Below, piece after piece: positions 43,833-52,383 of a stretch of DNA of 64,000 nt (position 1 is its first letter; each line of letters begins with the position of its first letter). The position numbers and the translations under genes were made by a program. The DNA is taken from NCBI GenBank assembly GCA_021805985.1, contig JAJZDN010000013.1:17257-81256 (forward strand), given 5' to 3'. This DNA comes from Planctomycetota bacterium. GTDB taxonomy: Bacteria; Planctomycetota; Phycisphaerae; WQYP01. The notes beneath the pieces are model-generated. The model was not told the DNA's origin. It saw nothing but the letters and a program-made list of their open reading frames with translations, and searched no databases.

Positions 43833-46406
43833 ATGAGTTTATCTTCGTGCGGTAAGATTCAGCCCATGGATGTATTACCAATAGACGCATTTCTGCCGCA
43901 AATTATCGCGCTGTTGCCGCGGCAGGGCGCGCTGGTGCTTACGGCTGAGCCGGGAGCGGGCAAAACCACGCGCGTTCCTCCGGCCCTCTTGGAGGCCGGA
44001 ATTCTCTCAGCGAGCGCTCCACGTATTGTCGTGCTCCAGCCACGGCGCATTGCGGCCAAAGCCGTCGCTGCGCGTATTGCCGATGAACGCGGTTGGATGC
44101 TCGGCGATCAGGTCGGCTACCAAGTGCGGATGGAGAAACTAGTCCGTGCGAATACCGCTTTGCGGATCATGACCGAGGGAATTCTGGCTCGGCAGTTGCT
44201 AGATGACCCATCCTTGGAACATGTTGGTGCCGTCATATTAGATGAGTTTCATGAACGCAGTATTCACAGCGACCTGACCCTGGCCATGCTACGGCAGGTG
44301 CAACGGACCATTCGTCCGGACCTGTTGATTCTGGTCATGTCCGCCACGCTCGATGCGCAGAAAGTCGCTGATTATCTGGACAACGCACCGGTGCTAAGCG
44401 TGCCGGGGCGATTGTACCCGGTGCGCACAATCTACCAGACCGGAAGCGAGGGGCGGTTGGAAGATCGGGTTATGTCGGCCCTGCGCGCGGCGCTGGAACT
44501 GGAAAATACCGGACATATTCTTGTATTTCTGCCGGGTGCAATGGAGATCAACCGCTGTGCTGCCGTCGCCAGGAACTTGCCGCTTGCGGTGCACTGCGCT
44601 ATCCGCACGCTTTATGGTTCCATGCCACTGGAGGCTCAAGTCAATGTGCTCAAAGCGTGCCCGCAACGTAAAATTATATTTTCCACGAATATCGCCGAAA
44701 CCTCCTTAACCATTGATGGCGTGATGGTTGTCATTGATTCCGGGCTGGTGCGGCAGGCCAGTCTTGACGCGCAGCGCGGCGTTGATCGACTTGATTTAAT
44801 CCAAATCAGCAAAGCGTCTGCTGATCAACGCATGGGCCGCGCCGGCCGCACTGCCCCCGGGCTATGCATCAGACTATGGCCGGAATTGCAAACCAAACAC
44901 CTCAAAGATTTTGAGATTCCTGAAATAAAGCGGGTTGATCTGGCAGAAAGTATTTTAACGCTCTATGCTTGGGATCGGCATGGTCCCCAAGGCTTTGAAT
45001 TCTTTGAGTCCCCGCCGGTGCAACGCGCCGAATCTGCGGTGGAATTGTTGCGGGAGTTAGGTGCCTTAGAGCCGATATCCGATGGCTTACGCCTCACTGC
45101 ACTTGGGAGAAAATTACTGGAATTGCCCTTGCATCCCCGCCTGGGCCGGCTGATGCTCGCGGCAGTGCAGAGCGGAAAAGCGGCCCTGGGTTGTGTGCTG
45201 GCGGCATTAATTTCTGAACGGGATATTGTATCGTCACGAAGGGATCAACGCGCACCGGGGGCCGGCGATTCGGATGTTTTAATCCGGGTCATGGCCTTGG
45301 CGGAAAAAGGTGCTCATGGTGCCTCAGTGACAATCGACGCAATGGGAGCCTCTCGGGTTCGTGCCGTGGCCAATGAGCTGGGGCGACTGATTGGCTCTAA
45401 GATTGATTTATCGCAGGTTTCCAGCAGCACGGATTCTTCGGAAATTGGCGATTTGCTACTGCGGGCGTACCCGGAACGCATTTGCCGCCGAAGGGAAACC
45501 GACCCTGCGCGGGCAGTCATGGTAGGTGGGGGCGGAGTACGTATGGGACCGGGGTCGGTGGTACTTGGCGCGCCTTTATTTGTGGCGGTGGATATCTCTG
45601 CGTCGAACAGCCCCAGCGAGGCGATGGTGCATATTGCATCGGCAATAACCCGTCAACAACTGGCAAACATGTATCCGGAATCCATCCGGGAGGAAAAAAG
45701 CATAGAGATTGCCGAGGGTCGGATATTGGCTCATCGCAGGGTGTTGTACCGTGATCTGGTGCTTGAGGAATTTGCGGATTCCCAGCCTGATCCGGCAGAA
45801 TTCCAGAAAGTCGCAATCGCATATATCGTGCAGCGAATGCCGGAATTTCTGCAACGTGATGTGGCCCTGCGGCGTTTAGCTGCACGCCTGGTCATGTTGC
45901 GAAACGCTATGCCGGAAAAGCAGGTCCCCGTGATAAACCCTGCAGACCTCACGACGTTATTAGCCTCTCAGGCGATGGACGCCGGGGCGCTGCGGAAAAT
46001 CATTGCCGGTGATGGTCTGGCGGCGGCTATTGAATCAACCCTGGATCATGCCATCACACGACTTCTCGCCGCCGCAGCCCCGGCCCATCTTACGATGCCC
46101 AATGGTCGCACCGCAGAGCTTGACTATCGCGATGATGGCACGCCAGTGCTATCTGTGCGATTGCAGGATTTGTTTGGCTTTCAAGATACGCCTCGCATCG
46201 CCGGCGGCCGGGTGCCCGTGCTACTGGAAATTCTGGGGCCTAACCATCGGCCCGTGCAGATTACCAATGATTTAGCCGGATTCTGGTCCGGTAGTTACGC
46301 CCTGGTACGAAAAGATTTGCGTGCGCGCTATCCAAAACACGCATGGCCGGAAAATCCGGCGCAGGCGCAACCCGTGGTGCGGCGCGACCGTAGAGATAGA
46401 AAATAA
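43833..46406 (+). CDS. hrpB: ATP-dependent helicase HrpB
   Basis: HrpB is a DExH-box helicase of unsettled role in RNA metabolism. The motifs are Walker A AEPGAGKTT, the Ia motif VLQPRRIAAKAVAARIA, DEFHERS (motif II), MSATLD (III), FSTNIAETSLTIDGV (V) and QRMGRAGRTAPGLCIRLW (VI). A helicase-associated region and the HrpB-specific C-terminal domain follow, ending YPKHAWPENP, the characteristic family end. At 857 residues it is near the usual 810-840. ATG 43833 is the longest start; ATG 43866 (MDVLPIDAFLP) begins directly at the conserved part and may be the true one. Confidence 0.94.
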   Translation: MSLSSCGKIQPMDVLPIDAFLPQIIALLPRQGALVLTAEPGAGKTTRVPPALLEAGILSASAPRIVVLQPRRIAAKAVAARIADERGWMLGDQVGYQVRMEKLVRANTALRIMTEGILARQLLDDPSLEHVGAVILDEFHERSIHSDLTLAMLRQVQRTIRPDLLILVMSATLDAQKVADYLDNAPVLSVPGRLYPVRTIYQTGSEGRLEDRVMSALRAALELENTGHILVFLPGAMEINRCAAVARNLPLAVHCAIRTLYGSMPLEAQVNVLKACPQRKIIFSTNIAETSLTIDGVMVVIDSGLVRQASLDAQRGVDRLDLIQISKASADQRMGRAGRTAPGLCIRLWPELQTKHLKDFEIPEIKRVDLAESILTLYAWDRHGPQGFEFFESPPVQRAESAVELLRELGALEPISDGLRLTALGRKLLELPLHPRLGRLMLAAVQSGKAALGCVLAALISERDIVSSRRDQRAPGAGDSDVLIRVMALAEKGAHGASVTIDAMGASRVRAVANELGRLIGSKIDLSQVSSSTDSSEIGDLLLRAYPERICRRRETDPARAVMVGGGGVRMGPGSVVLGAPLFVAVDISASNSPSEAMVHIASAITRQQLANMYPESIREEKSIEIAEGRILAHRRVLYRDLVLEEFADSQPDPAEFQKVAIAYIVQRMPEFLQRDVALRRLAARLVMLRNAMPEKQVPVINPADLTTLLASQAMDAGALRKIIAGDGLAAAIESTLDHAITRLLAAAAPAHLTMPNGRTAELDYRDDGTPVLSVRLQDLFGFQDTPRIAGGRVPVLLEILGPNHRPVQITNDLAGFWSGSYALVRKDLRARYPKHAWPENPAQAQPVVRRDRRDRK

Positions 46407-46407
46407 A

Positions 46408-46437
46408 GGTGTTGCAGCCTCGCTGGGCCGCAACACC
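46408..46437 (+). terminator. Possible terminator after hrpB
   Basis: A perfect 8-base stem ggtgttgc/gcaacacc (46408-46415 with 46430-46437) starts two bases after the hrpB stop. It is followed by only a short T stretch (ATTTTA), so termination may be partial. Confidence 0.5.
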
Positions 46438-46495
46438 AGTATTTTACGAACCTCGGACGCCTAGAATAAGCTGGTCTCTTTTTGGAGCAATGTTT

Positions 46496-47479
46496 ATGAA
46501 GGCATGGTTATTGGAAAAACTCGGCGGGCTAGAAAATCTGCATCTGGGGAACTCTGCAGAGCCGGAATGCTCAATAAATGATGTGGTGCTGGAAGTGCAA
46601 TACGCGGCATTAAATCCCGCGGATCGATATTTGGCCCAGGGCCAATACCCGGCGCGGCCCGCGCTTCCGCACATCCTGGGCCGCGACGCGATGGGCCGCA
46701 TCACGCAAACTGGTTCGGGCGTCACACACTGGAAGCCCGGAGACCACGCCTTGATTATCCGCGGGCCGGTAGGCGTGGAACAGCCGGGGACCTTTGCTCA
46801 GCGAGTGGCCGTTCCCGCGGACAGCCTCGCTGCCTTGCCAGACGGCTGGACGCCACAACAATGCGCGGGGGCGTCTTTGGTGTATCTGACGGCCTGGCAA
46901 GCGCTCACGCAATGGGGAGACTTGCCGCCGTCCGTCGTATTGATAACCGGGGCCAGCGGTGGCGTGGGCGTGGCAAGCGTGCAATTAGCGACCGCCCTGG
47001 GGCATACCGTTGTCGCCTTTTCCCGTAGCGATGAAAAGCGACGGCATCTTTCTGATCTCGGTGCAAAAATAACCCTCGATCCCGCGGACACCCAATGGCG
47101 AAAAAAACTCTTGGAGCTTTTGGGGGGAAAACGTGTGGACCTGGTGGTGGAAAATATTGGGGGAGCACAATTTTCTGAACTCCTGGACGTGATGGCCACG
47201 TGGGGAAAATTGAGCGTGGTGGGGCGGCTGGCCGGTCCGGTCCCGCAATTTAACACCGCCAGTCTTTTCTTTCGGCGTTTGCGAATCGGCGGTGTGGCGG
47301 CTGGAAGTTTTACCGCCCCGGAAGCCCAGGCTGCTTGGCGCGAAGCGCTGAAGCTTCTCAAGGTTCATGACCATCGTCCGTTGGTGGATTCAATATTTGA
47401 ATTTGACCAATTGCCCCAGGCATTTGAGCGTCTGGCCAAAGGGCCTATGGGAAAAGTTCTGCTGAACGTTGCGGGGTAG
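46496..47479 (+). CDS. Zinc-independent MDR/quinone oxidoreductase-like dehydrogenase
   Basis: The 327-residue protein belongs to the medium-chain dehydrogenase/reductase superfamily. A GroES-like N-terminal part (EVQYAALNPADRYLAQGQYP, PHILGRDAMGRI) is followed by a Rossmann NADPH domain with VVLITGASGGVGVASVQLATALGHTVVAFSRSDEKR. The zinc-binding Cys cluster of alcohol dehydrogenases is absent, as in quinone oxidoreductases and enoyl reductases. ATG 46496 is chosen because GGAG lies 8 bases upstream; ATG 46490 would leave only 2. The last 35 bases overlap the convergent glycosyltransferase gene. The substrate is unknown. Confidence 0.88.
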   Translation: MKAWLLEKLGGLENLHLGNSAEPECSINDVVLEVQYAALNPADRYLAQGQYPARPALPHILGRDAMGRITQTGSGVTHWKPGDHALIIRGPVGVEQPGTFAQRVAVPADSLAALPDGWTPQQCAGASLVYLTAWQALTQWGDLPPSVVLITGASGGVGVASVQLATALGHTVVAFSRSDEKRRHLSDLGAKITLDPADTQWRKKLLELLGGKRVDLVVENIGGAQFSELLDVMATWGKLSVVGRLAGPVPQFNTASLFFRRLRIGGVAAGSFTAPEAQAAWREALKLLKVHDHRPLVDSIFEFDQLPQAFERLAKGPMGKVLLNVAG

Positions 47480-48791
47480 CCAAGCCCGGTTCTGCCAACC
47501 CAATTTCGCTTACGCCCTTGGGTTCACCCGTTAAAATTGTCGCATGAAGGTCCACTTCCCGGCGCGCGTAAACGCGGCCGGACCAGACGCTGCCGCCTCG
47601 GATGTAATAATCCCACATGCTCGCCCCAAGCACGCCGACGCAGAACAGCATTCCCACCGGCATAAACAAAGGCGATCCGGGCTTTTGATAGGTCACGCGA
47701 CGCAGCCGTTCAAAATGCGAAAAAAACGCGATATTGGCCAGCAAAGCCAGTATTAGCGCTACCGCCCACACCGGTGCCGGCGCTAACACCAGTGCCAGGA
47801 TTGCAAAAATTAAATACACAGGTACCAACACTCCCCCCAAGATTATCAGCAGCACGGTCAGGAAGGCAATAATCGGATTGCAGCGCAAGCCGGCATAGGC
47901 ATTTTTTTTCAGTCCGCAAAAGGTATCCTTTAATCCTTCGTACATGCGGCCGCTTAACAATTCGCGCGTGCACACCGTAAAGACCGTCAACCCATTGGCC
48001 CGTGCCTGCGTTCCCAACGCCAGATCTTCCACCAATTGCCGGTGGATGGCTGCATGGCCCCCTATGGAGTTATAAGCACGCGTGCGAAACAGCATATAAG
48101 CACCACCCGTCAGGGGTGATGGATTTTGCGGATCATTTGATTTGTAAAGTGGCGCCAGGGTCAATAGTGCATGCTGGGCCATGAGCATGACCGATTGCTC
48201 GATCAGCCCCCCGGTTTCCATCTGGGGGAGCAAACTGAGCATATCAATATTGCGATGCTGCTGAAGCTGAACCATTTTTCGCAGCGATTTTGGATGGTGT
48301 CGGATATCTGAATCGGTAAACAGCACCAGTTCGCCATCAATCAGCCCCACCGCCTGTTGAATCGCCCAGACCTTGCCGCCCCAGCCTTTCGGAGGGGCCT
48401 GCTTGTGCTCAAGAACGCGCAAATGCGGGTAACGGGCCGCAAGTTCGAGGCAGATTGCTGCGGTATTATCCGTGGATTGGTCGTCCACAAATATCACCTG
48501 GTAATTGGGATAATCCAGTTCGCACAACGAGCTTAAGGTGTCGCGCAACACGTGTCCCTCATTGCGGCCCGGAGCGATAATCGTCACTTTCGGCCACACG
48601 CTGGGATCGCCCCTATACTCCGCCGGTGCGTCATCGGGCGCTACAAGTGAATTAAACGCGTCCGGGGGAGTATCGGTATCGCAGATAAAGCGGGTCATTG
48701 TGCGCATAGCCTTGGAAAAATGTACGCGCGCCCACATTCCCACCAGCGCCGCCAGCCATACGCACAGTACCCACGCCCCTATCATCTGCAT
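47445..48791 (-). CDS. GT2-family glycosyltransferase, membrane-bound (HpnB/CrtQ-like)
   Basis: The 448-residue protein has one membrane helix at the N-terminus. A GT-A fold follows, with VTIIAPGRNEGHVLRDTLSSLCELDYPNYQVIFVDDQSTDNT, the metal site DSDIRHHP and the acceptor-side QLVEDLALGTQARANG (the ED motif). Two to four membrane helices then complete it, the pattern of hopanoid-associated HpnB and of the carotenoid glycosyltransferase CrtQ. The hydrophobic acceptor is not determined. It could serve the C30 carotenoid pathway encoded 12 kb away, but this is only inference. ATG 48791. Its 3' end overlaps the convergent oxidoreductase by 35 bases. Confidence 0.85.
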   Translation of the reverse strand: MQMIGAWVLCVWLAALVGMWARVHFSKAMRTMTRFICDTDTPPDAFNSLVAPDDAPAEYRGDPSVWPKVTIIAPGRNEGHVLRDTLSSLCELDYPNYQVIFVDDQSTDNTAAICLELAARYPHLRVLEHKQAPPKGWGGKVWAIQQAVGLIDGELVLFTDSDIRHHPKSLRKMVQLQQHRNIDMLSLLPQMETGGLIEQSVMLMAQHALLTLAPLYKSNDPQNPSPLTGGAYMLFRTRAYNSIGGHAAIHRQLVEDLALGTQARANGLTVFTVCTRELLSGRMYEGLKDTFCGLKKNAYAGLRCNPIIAFLTVLLIILGGVLVPVYLIFAILALVLAPAPVWAVALILALLANIAFFSHFERLRRVTYQKPGSPLFMPVGMLFCVGVLGASMWDYYIRGGSVWSGRVYARREVDLHATILTGEPKGVSEIGLAEPGLATPQRSAELFP

Positions 48792-48876
48792 ACATGCCTT
48801 TCCTCACGAATCTTGTCTTCACTATCCTGTACGCAGCGGCGGGGGCGTTGGATGAAAACGGCTAGACGCAACGCGG

Positions 48877-49671
48877 TTACAACCGGTCCAACGCATCCAA
48901 CTCCGCCTCACTGGCCCGCCCCTGAATGAATCTCTGCACTTCCGGATCAGGGCATGCGCGAATTTCATCCGCCGTACCCCGATAAACAATTTTACCATGC
49001 AGCAGCATGACAATATGATCAGCTATCTTGAACGCGCTGGCCATATCATGGGTCACAACAATCCCGGTAACTTTAAACTGCTTTTGCAGCTTCAGAATTA
49101 ATTCATTGATGACATCTGCACGTATCGGGTCCAGGCCGGTAGTGGGTTCATCATAAAGCAGTACTTCCGGATTCATGGCCATCGCCCGGGCCAATGCCAC
49201 GCGTTTGCGCTGGCCGCCGGAAAGATCACCAGGCATTTTTCTTTCGCTGCCGTCCAAGCCGACAATGGAGAGCTTTTCGTGAATGGTCTGGGTGATCTGC
49301 GATTCAATAAAGCCCCCTTCCTGTCGCAGGGGAAACGCAATATTTTCTCCCACATCCATGGAATCAAACAGGGCGCTTTGCTGGAACAAAAATCCGAAGC
49401 GCTTACGAATAGGCTCGAATTCTTTTTCCGGAAGATTGTCAATTCTCTGACCATGAAAATAGACTTTTCCGGAATCCGGCCTAAGCAATCCGACAATATG
49501 TTTCAGCAGCACGGATTTTCCGGTGCCGGACGGCCCGATGACCACGGTCGTCTGATCGGCCGGGATGTCAAGATCCACTCCATTAAGTACTACCAGCGAA
49601 CCGAATCGTTTGTGGACATTCTCGAAACGAATCACGGGGACATCAGAGGAATTCTCGGAAGTTATGGGCAT
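48877..49671 (-). CDS. mlaF: ABC transporter ATP-binding protein MlaF-like
   Basis: This 264-residue ATPase drives retrograde phospholipid or toluene-type transport together with MlaE. Walker A GPSGTGKS, Q-loop FLFQQSALFDSMDVGENIAFPLRQ, signature LSGGQRKRVALARA, Walker B VLLYDEPTTGLDP and switch His (VVTHDM) are intact. LFDSMDVGENIAFPL is typical of the MlaF/Ttg2A group. ATG 49671 lies 11 bases after the mlaE stop, so the two genes are cotranscribed; the frame extends to 49710 inside mlaE but is not needed. The periplasmic lipid-binding subunit MlaD is not found next to it. Confidence 0.92.
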   Translation of the reverse strand: MPITSENSSDVPVIRFENVHKRFGSLVVLNGVDLDIPADQTTVVIGPSGTGKSVLLKHIVGLLRPDSGKVYFHGQRIDNLPEKEFEPIRKRFGFLFQQSALFDSMDVGENIAFPLRQEGGFIESQITQTIHEKLSIVGLDGSERKMPGDLSGGQRKRVALARAMAMNPEVLLYDEPTTGLDPIRADVINELILKLQKQFKVTGIVVTHDMASAFKIADHIVMLLHGKIVYRGTADEIRACPDPEVQRFIQGRASEAELDALDRL

Positions 49672-49682
49672 AAGCAATAAAC

Positions 49683-50543
49683 TCACAGAATACTGGGTTG
49701 GTTGGGCCACAGCATGATATAAATATTATTCAGCATGACCGCAAGAATGAAATTGGCCAGCAGAATGACACAGAATCCGGCTACAAAGCCTTCCGTGCAC
49801 GCCCGGCCCACGCCCCGGGCACCATTACCGCATCGGAATCCTTTGTAACAGGCAATCGTGGATATGACCAGTCCAAAGAAAAAAGCCTTTATAAGCCCGA
49901 CATAAACAGTGAACATATCCATCCCGGTTTGGGCATAATGCCAAAAGGGATAATTCCGCACGCCCTCGACTCCCACGCAAATAAGCCAGCCGCCCAAAAT
50001 CCCGATCGAATCACTAAATACGGTCAGCACCGGAGCCATAATAAGGCACGCCAGCACCCGCGGCACTACCAGTGTACGCACTGGATCCGCTGCCATAACC
50101 CGCAATGCGTCAATTTGCTCTGTAACGCGCATGGTTCCCAGCTCAGCGGTCATGGATCCGCCCAGCCGCCCCGCGAGCATCACGGCTGTAAGTATCGGGC
50201 CGATTTGTTTCACCACACTTATTACAATGACCGAGCCGACACGGTTGCCGGCACCAATGGCTTTGAATTGGGGATAGGCCTCTACCGCCAGTACCGCTCC
50301 GATAAACCCGCCGCCCAGCATGACCACGGGAATTGACAGCGTGCCCATTTCGTACATCTGTATAAACAGCTCGCGAATGGTGCGGCGATTCAAGCCCGTA
50401 AAAGTTCTATAAATAATGGAAAAAAGAAACCATCCAAAGTCACCCATTGTTTGAATGGCGTGCATAGCCCAGGCACCGATGGTTGCAAAAGATCCGGTGA
50501 TCGGGTTGATGGCACGCCCGGGCCAACTCTGATTGTGTTCCAT
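49683..50543 (-). CDS. mlaE: MlaE-like ABC permease
   Basis: The 286-residue integral membrane subunit of the Mla/Ttg2 lipid transporter has five to six hydrophobic segments. The MlaE family centre is MGTLSIPVVMLGGGFIGAVLAVEAYPQF, then GPILTAVMLAGRLGGSMTAELGTMRVTEQIDALRVMAADPVRTLVVPRVLA, which includes the EQIDAL coupling helix that contacts MlaF. It keeps outer-membrane lipid asymmetry in Gram-negative bacteria. ATG 50543 has a weak Shine-Dalgarno. It is upstream of and coupled to mlaF. No mlaD, mlaC or mlaB lies in the same run. Confidence 0.92.
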   Translation of the reverse strand: MEHNQSWPGRAINPITGSFATIGAWAMHAIQTMGDFGWFLFSIIYRTFTGLNRRTIRELFIQMYEMGTLSIPVVMLGGGFIGAVLAVEAYPQFKAIGAGNRVGSVIVISVVKQIGPILTAVMLAGRLGGSMTAELGTMRVTEQIDALRVMAADPVRTLVVPRVLACLIMAPVLTVFSDSIGILGGWLICVGVEGVRNYPFWHYAQTGMDMFTVYVGLIKAFFFGLVISTIACYKGFRCGNGARGVGRACTEGFVAGFCVILLANFILAVMLNNIYIMLWPNQPSIL

Positions 50544-50790
50544 AGCAATAACTCAAAAAGCCAATAATCCCAGGCGCTTGGTCGCCGCGGATACTCATCC
50601 GCCCCAGTATTGTATACGTGCAGCGGCCTGATAGGGTAATGCTTCTCTTAAATTATTACCCTGCAACCCTTACCCGCGAACCGACCATGGCATTTGTTGC
50701 TATCCCTGCGGCGCGTTAAACTTTCAATGTCTTGTGGCCATCCAAACCGCTAATGGTCCACGGGAAAACAATTTTTTCAGGAGCTTGTAT

Positions 50791-51894
50791 ATGTCTTTAT
50801 TCCAAAAAATTCGTGGTGAATTCATTGATATTATTCAATGGACAGAACCCGCCGGCAGTGATTTTCTTGCCTTCCGCTTTGAGCGGTATAACAATGAAAT
50901 AAAAATGGGAGCCAAGTTAACCGTGCGCGAAGGGCAGACCGCTGCCTTTGTCAACGAAGGCAAACTCGCAGATGTATTTGGTCCCGGCATGTACACGCTT
51001 TCAACTGAAAATATGCCCATATTATCCACCCTGAAAGGATGGAAGTATGGCTTTGATTCCCCCTTCAGAGCGGAAGTGTACTTCATTGCCACCCGACAGT
51101 TTACCGATTTGAAATGGGGTACACCCAACCCGATTATGCTCCGTGATGCAGAATTTGGTGTCGTGCGAATTCGCGGTTTTGGCACCTATGCCATGCACAT
51201 CAGCGATCCTGCCGTGTTCCTGCGGCAACAAATTGCCACCAATCCGGCGCTGGAAACGGTTCAAGTTTCCGGGCAAATTCGTGATACGATAGTCAGCCGC
51301 TTTACCGACACGCTTGGTGAGGCGCATATTCCCGCCTTGGAATTGGCGGGTAACTATGACAAATTAAGCAAACTAGCCCTGGAAACAATTAAGACCGATC
51401 TGGCCACACTGGGAATAGAATTAACCCTTTTCTATATTGAAAATATTTCCCTGCCGCCGGAAGTGGAGCAGGCCATGGATACCCGCACCAAAATGGGGGT
51501 TCTTGGCGATATGAATCAGTACACCCGTTTTCAGGTTGCTACCGCAATTCCTGAAGCCGCCAGCAATCCCTCCGGGTTCGCCGGTATGGGCGCGGGCATG
51601 GGTGCGGGCGTTGGCATGGGCATGGCCATGGGCAATCAGATGGGCTCGGCGATGAATTCCGCCGTAGGCACGCCGCCACCAATGCCCAAAACATCCTCCT
51701 ATTTTGTGGCCATTAACGGGACACAGTCGGGTCCGTTTGACTTAACCGCGCTTGCCGGGAAAATAAAATCCGGCGACATCAAATCCGGCACCCTGGTATG
51801 GAAAAACGGCATGGCGAATTGGGCTGCCGCAGAATCCGTGGATGAAATCAAAGCCCTGCTGCCCCTCCAGCCGCCACCGTTGCCGCCTACTTAA
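50791..51894 (+). CDS. SPFH-domain protein with C-terminal GYF_2 domain
   Basis: The 367-residue protein begins at ATG 50791, eight bases after AGGAG. Residues about 30-240 are an SPFH/band-7-like domain of the group annotated as virion-core-protein-like (KLTVREGQTAAFVNEGKLADVFGPGMYTLSTENMPIL and FTDLKWGTPNPIMLRD). A linker of about 45 residues made largely of Gly, Met and Ala follows. It ends with a GYF_2/DUF4339 module (YFVAINGTQSGPFDLTALAGKI, then GTLVWKNGMANWAAAESV), which binds peptides in other proteins. SPFH proteins form membrane-associated scaffolds. The role here is unknown. Confidence 0.88.
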   Translation: MSLFQKIRGEFIDIIQWTEPAGSDFLAFRFERYNNEIKMGAKLTVREGQTAAFVNEGKLADVFGPGMYTLSTENMPILSTLKGWKYGFDSPFRAEVYFIATRQFTDLKWGTPNPIMLRDAEFGVVRIRGFGTYAMHISDPAVFLRQQIATNPALETVQVSGQIRDTIVSRFTDTLGEAHIPALELAGNYDKLSKLALETIKTDLATLGIELTLFYIENISLPPEVEQAMDTRTKMGVLGDMNQYTRFQVATAIPEAASNPSGFAGMGAGMGAGVGMGMAMGNQMGSAMNSAVGTPPPMPKTSSYFVAINGTQSGPFDLTALAGKIKSGDIKSGTLVWKNGMANWAAAESVDEIKALLPLQPPPLPPT

Positions 51895-52018
51895 TCATAA
51901 AAACCTCTCCACCTTGCTTGATGGTTGGAATTGCAATCGGGCAGCTTAGGGCACGGGGTATGCGTTGAAAGGGCAAGATGATGCAAATGACAGATGGTAC
52001 AAATGAAAGGCGATACAT

Positions 52019-52228
52019 ATGAAAAAGCCGGACGACCAAGATGAAATGGGTGCGCTTCGAAAGCGGTTGGCGCACTTGAAGCAGGCCCTGAAAGACGCGG
52101 AAGCTGAAAGGGTGTTGAACGCAGCATTTTTAGATCTAGCCTGCCGCGAGTTAGGCGAGAGTACAAGCGACTTCAAAAAGCAATGCATCGCCAAGCCCAT
52201 CCCCGAGCAAAAACGGGGACGTAGCTAA
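52019..52228 (+). CDS. Short coiled-coil protein, transposase-helper-like remnant
   Basis: The 69-residue product contains LRKRLAHLKQALKDAEAERVLNAAFLDLACRELGESTSDFKK, a helical stretch similar to the C-terminal leucine-zipper part of IS3-family OrfA proteins of the kind that ends with a MIDIAEKELxIxxKKK-like motif. The N-terminal helix-turn-helix is missing and no integrase (OrfB) frame follows, so it may be what is left of an insertion sequence. An AAGG precedes the ATG at a usable distance, so it may still be translated. It could also be an unrelated small protein. Confidence 0.45.
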   Translation: MKKPDDQDEMGALRKRLAHLKQALKDAEAERVLNAAFLDLACRELGESTSDFKKQCIAKPIPEQKRGRS

Positions 52229-52383
52229 TTATTGCATCTTGGGCCTTCTTTGTCGCCGTTTGCCGTGGGGGGGCGTGCCGAAGAATAGGTCCGATGGAGC
52301 GTCAATCCGGTAGTGTGCGATGCTCCAGAAAGCGAAGAACTGAAAGCAGTTGTGTCATAAGGCATTTCAATCAGGATCGCTCC

